Assembly: GCF_009905545.1 (NCBI RefSeq)
Contig: NZ_JAAALB010000025.1
Location: 19,155 to 83,154, forward strand
Length of the DNA stretch: 64,000 nucleotides
Source of the DNA: Cellulophaga sp. BC115SP
Lineage (GTDB): Bacteria > Bacteroidota > Bacteroidia > Cytophagales > Spirosomataceae
Direction: 5' to 3'
Position 1 is the stretch's first letter. Every line of letters begins with the position of its first letter. The position numbers and the translations under genes were made by a program. The notes under the pieces are model-generated. The model was not told the origin of the DNA. It worked only from the letters and a program-made list of their open reading frames with translations, and did not search any database. Shown one piece after another: positions 37,233 to 46,185 of this stretch.

Positions 37233-37418
37233 CTAGTGAGCAGCAGGAGCAGCAGCAGTATCAACAGCAGCTGAATCAGCAGCAGCAGTATCAACAGCAG
37301 CAGTAGTATCTACAGCTGTAGCAGCTGAATCAACAGCAGTAGTTTCAGCTTTCTTCTCTGAACAAGCAGCCAATGACATCATACCAGCTACTAATGCGAA
37401 TGCGAACAATTTTTTCAT
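37233..37418 (-). CDS. Small Ala/Asp/Thr-rich lipoprotein
   Basis: The 61-residue product has a lipobox SLAACS at the end of a short signal. Cys19 is the expected lipidated residue, so the mature peptide is about 43 residues. The mature part is low-complexity, with repeated VDSAA, VDTTAA and DTAAAD units, and the DNA is correspondingly repetitive (GCA/CAG-type runs). Such Ala/Asp-rich small lipoproteins occur in many Bacteroidota, but their role is unknown to me. It has its own promoter (-7 box at 37448-37455) and terminator. Confidence 0.85.
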   Translation of the reverse strand: MKKLFAFALVAGMMSLAACSEKKAETTAVDSAATAVDTTAAVDTAAADSAAVDTAAAPAAH

Positions 37419-37447
37419 TTCTTTTGTGGTGTTTAAGGTTTGAGCTA

Positions 37448-37478
37448 CAAAGTTAAGTACAACTTATATTCCCTCCAA
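37448..37478 (-). promoter_or_regulatory. Promoter of the small lipoprotein gene
   Basis: On the minus strand the -7 box is TAACTTTG (37448-37455) and a TTG lies at 37476-37478, 20 bases upstream. This is a good -33/-7 pair, about 30 bases before the ATG. The rest of the gap up to 37733 shows no further feature. Confidence 0.55.
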
Positions 37479-37733
37479 GTTATTGAGCAATATTTTTAAT
37501 TAATTTTTAATAATTCCTGATAAATTCTTTATTTATTACCTGTTTTTATATGAAAAATTATATTATTCGGTGATAACCTTATAGGTAAAACATTAGAGAA
37601 TTTTAATTTTTGCCTTTTAATACACTAATTATGACTTGTTTACATCTTGATTTTGTGATATTTTTAGGTTCTTTAATTTTTCAAGAACATTTCGATACAA
37701 ATAGAGATGTAAGTATTGATACAAGATAAAATA

Positions 37734-37773
37734 AAAAAGGCCCTACTGTGAATTTATCAGTAGGGCCTTTTTT
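37734..37773 (-). terminator. Intrinsic terminator of the nuoKLMN-gtrA operon
   Basis: A 14-base stem (AAAAGGCCCTACTG and its complement) is followed by a minus-strand T-rich tail, just past the gtrA-like stop. Confidence 0.88.
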
Positions 37774-37780
37774 ATGCTAA

Positions 37781-38278
37781 TTATCGAATGAATGCCTTGA
37801 GTCTGTTATAAAAGCCAGTGCTTCTAAAAGTAAAGGTTTTGTGCATGATATAGTTAAAAATAAAACTAAATCCCATCCCCACTATTTGACACCCTAGCTC
37901 ATTCGGATTAATGCTTTTTTGTAAAACTGGTAAAGTGAAAGTTCGCTCGCCTAGCATTTGATTGACGAATGACAGAGAAGCCACTGCAAAAAACCAGGTT
38001 ACTCCCCATGAGCCAGCGGCTACCATCATAAATTTTACCATTTCACGACGTGTTTGATTTGAGTTTCTTGCGTCAAATGCAAACATCTTTGTTAGCGTGA
38101 ATCCTACAAAAAAAGAGATAATATATCCATAGGAAACAGATGCACCATAAGTTAAATCAAACTGATTTCTTAAAATACTACCTGACACTAATTGAACTAC
38201 AGCTCCTGTACCTGCTACGAGAAAGTAAGCAATGAAATCTTTCTTGTTTAGCAGTTTTGATTGTTTTTGTTTTGACAC
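37781..38278 (-). CDS. GtrA-family small membrane protein
   Basis: The protein has four predicted membrane helices (about 15-35, 45-63, 80-105 and 130-152) and a GtrA-like pattern (FIAYFLVAGTGAVVQL, FGFTLTK-type FVGFTLTKMFAF, and the C-terminal FIFNYIMHKTFTF). GtrA proteins are thought to move lipid-linked sugars across the inner membrane. The start is a GTG at 38278, only 2 bases after the nuoN stop, so translation is probably coupled to nuoN. No glycosyltransferase is adjacent. The extra loop after helix 3 (about 108-128, PVLQKSINPNELG) is unusual but not diagnostic. Confidence 0.85.
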   Translation of the reverse strand: MSKQKQSKLLNKKDFIAYFLVAGTGAVVQLVSGSILRNQFDLTYGASVSYGYIISFFVGFTLTKMFAFDARNSNQTRREMVKFMMVAAGSWGVTWFFAVASLSFVNQMLGERTFTLPVLQKSINPNELGCQIVGMGFSFIFNYIMHKTFTFRSTGFYNRLKAFIR

Positions 38279-38280
38279 TT

Positions 38281-39702
38281 TTAGAAAATATTTTTAACAA
38301 GATCTGGAGCAATACCCAATAGGATTGTCAAGGCTGTTGTTATAATCAATGTTAGTTTATAAATCGGAGATAATTCAATTTTCTCTAAATCACCTTTCTT
38401 CAAATAAGCCGCAATGATAGGTTTGAAGTAATAGTAAATACCAACGGTAGACATCAAAATAGCAACTACAGCAATTGTTTTGAATAGACTCGATACGTTA
38501 CTAAAGGCATCAGCGAAGATAAAAAACTTACCGAAAAATCCTGCTGTAAGTGGAATACCTGCTAATGACAACATTGATACTGTCAATACAAATGCCAAGA
38601 ACGGATTATTTTTAGCAAGACCATTCAATGCTGTAAAGGTTTCATCTGGCTTCCCTGATTTTGATTGGGCTTCAGATACAACCATTAATACTGCAAAAGC
38701 AGAAATCGTCGCAATTGAATACGCCAATGAGTAAAATAGAATAGAAGAGTTGGTTGTTGGTGTTTTTGCCAAAACAGTAATCAATAAGTAACCAGCGTGA
38801 GAAATACTTGAGTATGCCAACATACGCTTGAAACTTTGTTGATAAACAGCTGTAATATTACCAATAAACAAAGTCAAACAAGTAATATACACTAATGGAT
38901 TTCCCCACAAGCCATATACCGCTGGGAATGAAATTGAAAGTAAACGATAAGTAGCCGCTACGCCAGCCGTTTTTACGACTGTCGACATGAATGCTGTGAA
39001 GATACTTGGTGCACCATCGTAAACATCTGGAGTCCAAAAGTGGAAAGGTGCCGCTGAAATTTTGAATAGTAAGCCAACAAAAATCAAAATGATACCACCA
39101 TAAAGAATAGGACCATAAGGATTCAACATGATGTCTTGTAATTTGGCTTGATTTACCATATTACCGATACCATTAATATCGAAAGAGCCTGTTGCGCCAT
39201 AAACCAATGCAATACCAAATAACATGATACCTGTAGCAAACGAACCCATCAAGAAGTATTTCAGTGCAGCTTCGTTTGAGCGTAAATTACGTTTGTCAGA
39301 ACCTGTCAATACATACATTGCTACCGAAAGAATTTCGATACCAACAAATAGCATAAACAAGCTTTGGAAAGTCACCATCATGATAGCACCTACTACCGAA
39401 AATAGTAAGATACCGTAATATTCGGCAGGGTGAGTGTGCTCTTCGTCATTGCCAAAGCCTCGTGAAATTGCAACAACTAATGCCGTTGCTACCAAAATTA
39501 TAGAAGTAAAATTGATAGAAAGGTTATTAGTTTTGAGCATATTGTGGAACCAATAATACTCGTGATTCCAGTCGGCAAGGTTAAGCCCAAAGGCAATCAG
39601 AACGAATAGGAGTGTGGCAGGCAATAAGATTTTACGGTTGTTCAAAAAACCTAAAAACAAATTGGTAATACCAAAGAGTGATAAAGCTATAATTGCGTTC
39701 AT
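38281..39702 (-). CDS. nuoN: NADH-quinone oxidoreductase subunit N
   Basis: NuoN is one of three antiporter-like proton-pumping subunits of complex I. The 473 residues are hydrophobic with about 14 helices. The proton-path lysines lie in conserved helices, including AALKYFLMGSFATGIMLFG and LLFKISAAPFHFWTPDVYDG. The region with LAYSSISHAGYLL is the family's ion-path motif. It is the last nuo gene of the cluster (nuoK-L-M-N), 52 bases after nuoM, and is followed immediately by the gtrA-like gene. Confidence 0.96.
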   Translation of the reverse strand: MNAIIALSLFGITNLFLGFLNNRKILLPATLLFVLIAFGLNLADWNHEYYWFHNMLKTNNLSINFTSIILVATALVVAISRGFGNDEEHTHPAEYYGILLFSVVGAIMMVTFQSLFMLFVGIEILSVAMYVLTGSDKRNLRSNEAALKYFLMGSFATGIMLFGIALVYGATGSFDINGIGNMVNQAKLQDIMLNPYGPILYGGIILIFVGLLFKISAAPFHFWTPDVYDGAPSIFTAFMSTVVKTAGVAATYRLLSISFPAVYGLWGNPLVYITCLTLFIGNITAVYQQSFKRMLAYSSISHAGYLLITVLAKTPTTNSSILFYSLAYSIATISAFAVLMVVSEAQSKSGKPDETFTALNGLAKNNPFLAFVLTVSMLSLAGIPLTAGFFGKFFIFADAFSNVSSLFKTIAVVAILMSTVGIYYYFKPIIAAYLKKGDLEKIELSPIYKLTLIITTALTILLGIAPDLVKNIF

Positions 39703-39754
39703 ATCTGCTATATCCTAAGTTTGACGGCAAAACCATCAAACTTGATTAAATTTC

Positions 39755-41206
39755 TTACTTATTTATGATTGATAACAATTGACTTACCGCAGGCTCAGAA
39801 GCTTTTAAGATAATATTAGGTGCAATACCTAATACAATCACCAATACAGCAATCGGCAATAAAGTAGCTCTTTCGGTTAAACCAAGGTCTTCAAAACCTT
39901 CAGTCAAAGACGTTGTAGTACCAAACATTGATTTTTGCACTAAGCGCAACATATATACCGCACCAAGGATAATCGTAAGTCCTGCAACTGCTCCCATCCA
40001 AGCATTGTATTCAAATACCCCTTTCAACAACAAGAACTCACCAACGAATCCATTTGTCAATGGTAGAGCTACTGAGCCTAACATAATGATGATAAAGAAT
40101 ATAGTCAATTGTGGAGTAGTTTGAGTAATACCTCCTAAGCTAGATAATTCACGAGATTTGGTACGTTGCTGGATAATTTCTACGACAAAGAACAAACCAA
40201 CTACGTTAATACCGTGCGCAAGCATTTGAATCAACGAACCTTGAATACCATCCAAGTTACCAGAGAAAATACCTGCTGCCATTAAGCCAACGTGTGCAAA
40301 TGAAGAATAGGCAATCAAACGTTTCATGTCTCTTTGCTGAATAGCGATAATCGAACCATATACAATTCCGATAATGGCCAAAACTACCGCAACTGTTCCC
40401 CAAGCTTTAACACCTAGTGGAGCAATTGGCAACAACAAACGAATCAAACCATAAGTACCCATTTTCAACATAATACCTGACAACAACATCGTTCCAGCTG
40501 TTGGTGCTTCAACGTATGTGTCTGGTTGCCATGTATGAAATGGAAATAGAGGCATCTTAATCGCAAAGGCAATAAAGAACGCCCAGAAGATAAAGCCTTG
40601 TTGCGAAGCGTCAAGTAACCTTGCAGTTTCGTACAATGCTGTAATTTCAGAACTATGTGTTGGAGTTTTGATATATAAATAAACCAAAGCCAACAACATG
40701 AACAATGACCCAAAAATAGTATAGACAAAAAACTTGAAAGTTACTTTAACTCTATTTTCACCACCCCAAATTGCAGCAATAAAGTAAATAGGGATAAGGG
40801 CTGCTTCGAAGAAGAAATAAAACAAGAACGCGTCTTTTGCAGTAAATACTCCCACTAAACCTGCTTGCATAAACAAGATGAGTGAATAGAAAGTAGATGC
40901 TTTTTCGTAATTGTTTTGAAAAGTTGATAGAATAATAAAAGGTACTACCAATGTTGTAAGGCTCACCAAAATAAGGCTGATGCCATCGATACCCACTGAG
41001 AATTTGATGCCTGCTGATGCGATCCAATTATACGATACGCCAAACTGGCTGGTAGCGTCTGGTACAAAAGCAAAAAACGTATAAGCTCCTAAGGCTAGCT
41101 CGACTAATGCGGCTACCAAAGCTATAACTTTCGCATTTTCTCCTTTCGTGCTAAGGGTCAACAACCCTGCGATAATGGGAAGAAGTATGAGTGTAAGTGT
41201 TAACAT
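39755..41206 (-). CDS. nuoM: NADH-quinone oxidoreductase subunit M
   Basis: NuoM is an antiporter-like complex I subunit of 483 residues here. The marks are FFFEAALIPIYFIAAIWGG, with the conserved Glu, then FAIKMPLFPFHTWQPDTYVEA (cut to MPLFPFHTWQPDTYVEA), and LIAYSSFAHVGLM. It sits between nuoL (75-base gap) and nuoN. The start at 41206 is the only ATG near the expected N-terminus. Confidence 0.96.
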   Translation of the reverse strand: MLTLTLILLPIIAGLLTLSTKGENAKVIALVAALVELALGAYTFFAFVPDATSQFGVSYNWIASAGIKFSVGIDGISLILVSLTTLVVPFIILSTFQNNYEKASTFYSLILFMQAGLVGVFTAKDAFLFYFFFEAALIPIYFIAAIWGGENRVKVTFKFFVYTIFGSLFMLLALVYLYIKTPTHSSEITALYETARLLDASQQGFIFWAFFIAFAIKMPLFPFHTWQPDTYVEAPTAGTMLLSGIMLKMGTYGLIRLLLPIAPLGVKAWGTVAVVLAIIGIVYGSIIAIQQRDMKRLIAYSSFAHVGLMAAGIFSGNLDGIQGSLIQMLAHGINVVGLFFVVEIIQQRTKSRELSSLGGITQTTPQLTIFFIIIMLGSVALPLTNGFVGEFLLLKGVFEYNAWMGAVAGLTIILGAVYMLRLVQKSMFGTTTSLTEGFEDLGLTERATLLPIAVLVIVLGIAPNIILKASEPAVSQLLSIINK

Positions 41207-41281
41207 TATAAAAACGTTATCTGTTAATCATTCTATTTAGAAAAACTGTTCGGAAAACAGCCGAATACCTGAGGGGAAATA

Positions 41282-43183
41282 TTAACCTAAAATGAAGATT
41301 CTTAAACCCCAGATCAACATCACGGCAATCGAAATTACCATCGCGAAGATATAATAACCCGTTGTACCATTTTGTAGCAAACGTGCTTCGCCAGAGATAC
41401 CTTTTACCAATTTGCCAATTCCTTCAACAATTAAGTCGATAACTAAGAATTCAACAAATGAGTGTAATATATTCGAAAGCGCTGTGATTGGTTTTACAAA
41501 TACTGTGTCATATAATTCGTCGATATAGTACTTGTTATAAACCACTTTTTGAAGACCCGTTTCGGTACCATCTGCCTCTGGAACAGCTTTTTTGCTCACA
41601 TAAATTACATAAGCAACTGCCGCAGAAACTAGTGCTGCTATTACAGAAACAATCATCAACATTTTTTCTGTAGCTTCGTCTGGTGCATGAGCTGCTACAT
41701 GACTTTGTGCAAACAAAGGCTCCATAAAAGTGGCAAGACTTGCATGTCCTCCAAAAATATGTGGTAAGTTGAAGAAACCACCTGCTGCCGAAAGTACTGC
41801 CAAAATCATTAATGGAGCAGTCATGGCAATTGGTGATTCATGCAAATGATGCTCTTGCTCGTGCGTTCCTCTGAATTCTCCGAAGAATGTCAAGAACAAC
41901 AATCTGAACATATAGAATGATGTCATCATTGAACCTGCCAATGCCAATACCCACATCAATTTGTTGTGCTCGTAAACATGAGCCAAAATTTCATCTTTTG
42001 AGAAGAAACCTGCAAATGGAGGAATACCAGAAATCGCAATTGTAGCAATCAAGAAAGTAATGAAGGTAATTGGTAATTTTTTGCGCAAACCACCCATCGA
42101 ACGAATATCTTGTTCATCAGACATAGCGTGGATTACCGAACCTGCACCCAAGAACAACAATGCCTTGAAGAATGCGTGAGTCATTACGTGGAAGAAAGAT
42201 GAGCTATAAGCCATTACACCTAAGCCCATAAACATATATCCTAACTGCGAAACAGTTGAATAAGCCAATACTTTTTTGATGTCGTTTTGTAACAAACCGA
42301 TTGATGCTGCCAACAATGCTGTTGCTGTACCAACCCATCCAATCACTTCAAGCGTTTCTGGAGAAAGGCTATACAATACATTAGAACGGATAATCATGTA
42401 GATACCCGCAGTTACCATCGTTGCTGCGTGGATCAAGGCTGATACTGGAGTTGGTCCCGCCATTGCGTCTGGCAACCAAGTGTACAATGGAATCTGCGCT
42501 GATTTACCCATTGCACCAACAAACAACAATAGCGTGATGTACATCAATGTTTTGTCTCCTGACTCATAACCACCTTCAGCTACTTTGCTAAATACGTCAG
42601 CGTATTCAACCGTACCAAAGTGTGTGATAATAAGGAATATACCTAACAAAAAGCCTAAGTCACCAATACGGTTCATAATAAAGGCTTTACGTGCAGCATT
42701 ACCGTAGTTGGTGTTTTTGTTCCAGAAACCAATCAACAAATAAGAACACAAACCTACGCCTTCCCAACCGATAAACATTACCACGTAGTTTGAACCCAAT
42801 ACCAACAAGAGCATGAAGAACAAGAAAAGGTTTAAGAAAGCAAAAAACTTCCCAAAACCTTCATCGTGGTGCATATAACCAATTGAGTATATGTGAATCA
42901 AAGAACCAACTCCTGTGATAATCAACAACATCAACAAGGACAATTGGTCGATTTGAAATGACATCGAAATGTTTAAATCTCCGATGGTAATCCAGTCGAA
43001 GATATGCGCAACTTCTGGCTGTCCAGAAAAGTTGAGGAACAGACTAAGCGCACAGGCAAACGAAGCCAACGCTGCCGCCGAGCCAATTACACCAACTAAT
43101 GATTTTGGAACACGACGGAATCCGAGTCCGTTGATCAAAAAACCGATTAGTGGAAAAAGGGGGATAAGTACTGCTAATGACAT
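41282..43183 (-). CDS. nuoL: NADH-quinone oxidoreductase subunit L
   Basis: NuoL is the distal antiporter-like subunit, with a C-terminal lateral helix. The 633 residues match. The marks are MFIGWEGVGLCSYLLIGFW (catalytic Glu), MGKSAQIPLYTWLPDAMAGP, and LAYSTVSQLGYMFMGLG. The C-terminal part (about 480-633), including the amphipathic lateral helix and last transmembrane anchor, is complete. It is 67 bases downstream of nuoK. All genes of this group run on the minus strand. Confidence 0.96.
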   Translation of the reverse strand: MSLAVLIPLFPLIGFLINGLGFRRVPKSLVGVIGSAAALASFACALSLFLNFSGQPEVAHIFDWITIGDLNISMSFQIDQLSLLMLLIITGVGSLIHIYSIGYMHHDEGFGKFFAFLNLFLFFMLLLVLGSNYVVMFIGWEGVGLCSYLLIGFWNKNTNYGNAARKAFIMNRIGDLGFLLGIFLIITHFGTVEYADVFSKVAEGGYESGDKTLMYITLLLFVGAMGKSAQIPLYTWLPDAMAGPTPVSALIHAATMVTAGIYMIIRSNVLYSLSPETLEVIGWVGTATALLAASIGLLQNDIKKVLAYSTVSQLGYMFMGLGVMAYSSSFFHVMTHAFFKALLFLGAGSVIHAMSDEQDIRSMGGLRKKLPITFITFLIATIAISGIPPFAGFFSKDEILAHVYEHNKLMWVLALAGSMMTSFYMFRLLFLTFFGEFRGTHEQEHHLHESPIAMTAPLMILAVLSAAGGFFNLPHIFGGHASLATFMEPLFAQSHVAAHAPDEATEKMLMIVSVIAALVSAAVAYVIYVSKKAVPEADGTETGLQKVVYNKYYIDELYDTVFVKPITALSNILHSFVEFLVIDLIVEGIGKLVKGISGEARLLQNGTTGYYIFAMVISIAVMLIWGLRIFILG

Positions 43184-43250
43184 AATTTTTAGAGCTATAA
43201 GCAGTGAGCCTTGTCGTCAATAATCTATGACAAATACTCACACCTGATAA

Positions 43251-43580
43251 TTACCACTTTAATTTATTCAAAATACCTACATCAATTGATTGAATATTGC
43301 GATAAATCATCACAATGATGGCCAAACCTACCGCTACTTCGGCAGCTGCCACAGCCATGATAAAGAATACAAATACTTGCCCAGTCGGGTCAGCTTTGTA
43401 CGAAGAAAAGGCTGCTAAAAGAAGATTGGCTGCATTTAGCATCAATTCGACTGACATAAAGATGATGATTGCATTTCGGCGTGTTAATACTCCAATAATG
43501 CCGATACAAAATAAAGCCGTGCTGAACCAAACATAGTTGTTCAGAGGAATTTGTCGGATAACGTCAGGTATTTGTTGCAT
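43251..43580 (-). CDS. nuoK: NADH-quinone oxidoreductase subunit K
   Basis: NuoK is a three-helix, 109-residue subunit of the membrane arm. The conserved acidic residues are seen in IIFMSVELMLNAANL (Glu in helix 2) and AVAAAEVAVGLAIIVMIYR (Glu in helix 3). It is the first gene of the window's nuo group. Upstream lies an exonuclease gene, so nuoJ and the peripheral-arm genes must be encoded elsewhere or the cluster is split. Confidence 0.95.
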   Translation of the reverse strand: MQQIPDVIRQIPLNNYVWFSTALFCIGIIGVLTRRNAIIIFMSVELMLNAANLLLAAFSSYKADPTGQVFVFFIMAVAAAEVAVGLAIIVMIYRNIQSIDVGILNKLKW

Positions 43581-43813
43581 AAGTCTTTAAGTTTGATGAA
43601 TAGATAAAGCCTATTTCTTTGGTTTTTTGTCAAACTAAGAAATAATAGATTCGTCTAAACATTCAACTTTAAATGGTTAACCTCGAAGTGCGAGGCTCAT
43701 TTATAGTTCTTACAGTTTTCGGAAAATTCGGGGCAAAAATAAGGAATATGTTTGAAAAGTCGCTAAAATATGAACCAAATACAAGCGGTTTTTCATTATA
43801 ATTATTTTCCCTA

Positions 43814-44629
43814 TTAACGATTATTGAAAGCTCGTAACTTTATCTCGGTAAGTTTTCGCTTAGTATCCAATGGAAAATCACCTTTCATCATCCAATCATA
43901 ATACGAAGGTTCGTCCTTAAGTACTTGTACTACAGGCTTTCCAGCGTGTTTTCCAAAGTTGATTACTTCTACGCCTTCACGGTTGAACACAATTCTTTGC
44001 GCAAAATCTACCAGTTTGGCAGAAGTTAACTCATGAAGCGCATCCATGTCGTTTTTGACTGGGACAAAATCTTCTCCTTTTTCATTTTTGATTACTACTC
44101 CTTCATATCGTTTAACCTGAGCATTCAAAATTTCTAAAGTTGCAATTGTATCAGCTTCGGCTGAGTGAGCATCAATGAGCTCTTTACTACAATAAAACTT
44201 GTAAGCTGCCGAAAGGTTTCGAGGTTCCATCATGTGGAAAATTCTTTGAGCATCAATAAGACGACGGTTTTTGACATCGAATTCTACATCATTGCGCAAA
44301 AATTCTTCAACCAACATCGGCACATCAAAGCGATTTGAGTTGAAACCTGCTAAGTCACAACCCTCCAAGAATTGAGCCATAGATTTGGCAATTTGTTTGA
44401 ACGATGGCTCATTAGCTACATCGTCGTCATAAATACCGTGTACCATCGATGACTCCACTGGAATAGGCATTCCTGGATTGACACGACGGGTTTTGACCGT
44501 TACTGTCCCATCGATATTGGCTTTTGCAATACTGATTTCGACGATACGGTCTTTGATAACATTCACGCCTGTTGTTTCTAAATCGAAAAAGGCGAGTGGC
44601 TTGCGAAGGTTTAATTGATGTGTAAGCAT
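43814..44629 (-). CDS. DEDDh 3'-5' exonuclease (DnaQ/epsilon-like)
   Basis: The N-terminal 175 residues are a DnaQ-type exonuclease domain. ExoI is FFDLETTG (Asp16, Glu18), ExoII is around CDLAGFNSNRFDVPML, and ExoIII is AHSAEADTIATLEIL, with the His-x4-Asp of the DEDDh class. A further ~95 residues (FNREGVEVINFGKHAGKPVVQVL and DYPSYYDWMMKGDFPLDTK-like) resemble the small C-terminal domain seen in exonucleases of this kind. No polymerase domain is attached. It could serve as a proofreading subunit or a separate nuclease. A -7 box lies at 44661-44668. Confidence 0.92.
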   Translation of the reverse strand: MLTHQLNLRKPLAFFDLETTGVNVIKDRIVEISIAKANIDGTVTVKTRRVNPGMPIPVESSMVHGIYDDDVANEPSFKQIAKSMAQFLEGCDLAGFNSNRFDVPMLVEEFLRNDVEFDVKNRRLIDAQRIFHMMEPRNLSAAYKFYCSKELIDAHSAEADTIATLEILNAQVKRYEGVVIKNEKGEDFVPVKNDMDALHELTSAKLVDFAQRIVFNREGVEVINFGKHAGKPVVQVLKDEPSYYDWMMKGDFPLDTKRKLTEIKLRAFNNR

Positions 44630-44660
44630 AAGGCTAGCCCTCAGGTGAGATGAGGCGTTG

Positions 44661-44668
44661 CAAAGTTA
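44661..44668 (-). promoter_or_regulatory. -7 box for the exonuclease gene
   Basis: On the minus strand this reads TAACTTTG, a perfect TAnnTTTG, 31 bases before the ATG. No clear -33 element is seen. Confidence 0.45.
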
Positions 44669-45069
44669 GAGAAAATATAGTTGATTCCTGTGTTGGGTTT
44701 CACTTCTTATTTCTATTTTTGACAAAACATAACAAAAAATGAGTATTTTCAGTTATTCTATTAGATTGATTTTGTACAACGTTTGTAGTTTATAGTTGGA
44801 TTAAAATATCTTCGTAGATAATACTTTATCCCAGGTTTGACTAGTAAATAAGACTGCTAATGCATGTAGCATAGTAGAATCCTATTCAATCCTGAATATA
44901 AAAACTTGGTAAGATTTATTATTGATATACAATAAGAATACCCTAAATCACATTGGAAGTTGTATTATAGATACAAAATATAGTGTCTTTCCTAATAGAA
45001 TTTGACTAAACAAATTCGCTGATTATTATTTATCACCCTTAGTATTCAACATCGTAGTTGGATTAAAGT
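44669..45069. other. Divergent intergenic region with a 17-base direct repeat
   Basis: No gene is visible. TAGTTGGATTAAAATAT (44793-44809) recurs as TAGTTGGATTAAAGTAT (45055-45071), with one difference. The second copy overlaps the ATG of the polyprenyl synthase gene at 45070. I find no clear -7 box for that gene. Confidence 0.5.
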
Positions 45070-46041
45070 ATGACCACAAAACAGTTTATCCAAGCTTTAG
45101 AAGAAGAATTTCAGCAACAACAATATGGGCAATCGCCTGTTGAACTTTATGAGCCCATTCGTTATTTGATGTCTTTGGGTGGAAAGCGCCTACGTCCACT
45201 TATGACTTTGATGTCAACAGCCTTATTTACAGACGAATGGCAAAAAGCAATCAAGCCAGCTACTGCCGTAGAAGTTTTCCACAATTTTACCTTGATGCAC
45301 GACGATATTATGGACAAAGCTCCATTGCGTCGTGGAAAACCAACTGTTCATGCCAAATGGAATGACAATACTGCAATCCTCTCGGGCGATGTGATGTTGG
45401 TGCAAGCGTATGAGTTGATGCTTTTTGTAGAAGATAAAAACTTGAAAAAAGCATTGCAACGCTTCAATCGAACCGCTGCTGAAGTTTGTGAAGGACAGCA
45501 ATTTGATATGAATTTTGAAACTCGTGAAAATGTCACAGAGGAAGAATACATCGAAATGATTCGCCTAAAAACAAGTGTTCTATTAGGTTTTGCGTTAGAA
45601 TTAGGCGGTATCATTGGTGGAGCAAGCGATAAAACCTGCCAAACTTTATACGATTTGGGTATTAATATTGGTTTAGGTTTTCAGTTGAAAGACGATGTCT
45701 TGGATGTTTATGGCGATCCTGTAAAATTTGGTAAGCAAGTAGGAGGCGATATTATTTCCAACAAAAAAACTTATATGCTTATCGAAGCATTGAGCTCAGC
45801 AACTGGCGAAACTAAAACACAACTCGAACATTGGTTATCTTTAAAAGATTTTGATCCAGCCGAAAAGGTAAACGCTGTACGAGGTATTTATGATCAATTG
45901 GGAATTCGTCAGTTGGCAGAGGCCAAAATAAATGAGTACTTTGAAAAAGCTTTTGATTTATTAGATAGCCTGAAAGTTGAAGCAGAGCGCAAAGCCGAGT
46001 TGAGAGCTTTTGCTAATATTTTGATTGATAGGGAAGTTTAG
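45070..46041 (+). CDS. Polyprenyl synthetase family protein (trans-isoprenyl diphosphate synthase)
   Basis: The enzyme elongates allylic diphosphates with isopentenyl diphosphate using magnesium. The 323 residues show both Asp-rich motifs: the first, DDIMD at 78-82, followed by KAPLRRGKPT, and the second, DDVLD at 208-212. GGKRLRPLM precedes the first. Product length cannot be read off with confidence; an octaprenyl/solanesyl-type or geranylgeranyl synthase is possible. Its MEP-pathway partners dxs and dxr are both in the window, with dxr 0.9 kb downstream. A terminator follows at 46137-46170. Confidence 0.94.
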   Translation: MTTKQFIQALEEEFQQQQYGQSPVELYEPIRYLMSLGGKRLRPLMTLMSTALFTDEWQKAIKPATAVEVFHNFTLMHDDIMDKAPLRRGKPTVHAKWNDNTAILSGDVMLVQAYELMLFVEDKNLKKALQRFNRTAAEVCEGQQFDMNFETRENVTEEEYIEMIRLKTSVLLGFALELGGIIGGASDKTCQTLYDLGINIGLGFQLKDDVLDVYGDPVKFGKQVGGDIISNKKTYMLIEALSSATGETKTQLEHWLSLKDFDPAEKVNAVRGIYDQLGIRQLAEAKINEYFEKAFDLLDSLKVEAERKAELRAFANILIDREV

Positions 46042-46136
46042 TTTAAATTTGCATAGACACAAGTATAAGCTAAGCTACAGATAAATGCTTTATGCTTAAT
46101 TTTCATAGAGTCTATACACTCAACAATAAAAACTTT

Positions 46137-46170
46137 ATGAACAGTCGGCCTTGGTCTGACTGTTTTTATT
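46137..46170 (+). terminator. Terminator after the polyprenyl synthase gene
   Basis: The stem AACAGTC-GGCC / GGTC-GACTGTT, with one bulged T and one G:U pair, is followed by TTTTATTTTC. Confidence 0.75.
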
Positions 46171-46185
46171 TTCATTTAATAACAA

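Noticed and set aside
44630..45069. A tRNA or small RNA gene in the divergent gap before the polyprenyl synthase gene
   Set aside because: No GTTC-type T-arm, no cloverleaf pairing and no strong terminator were found; only a 17-base direct repeat remains.
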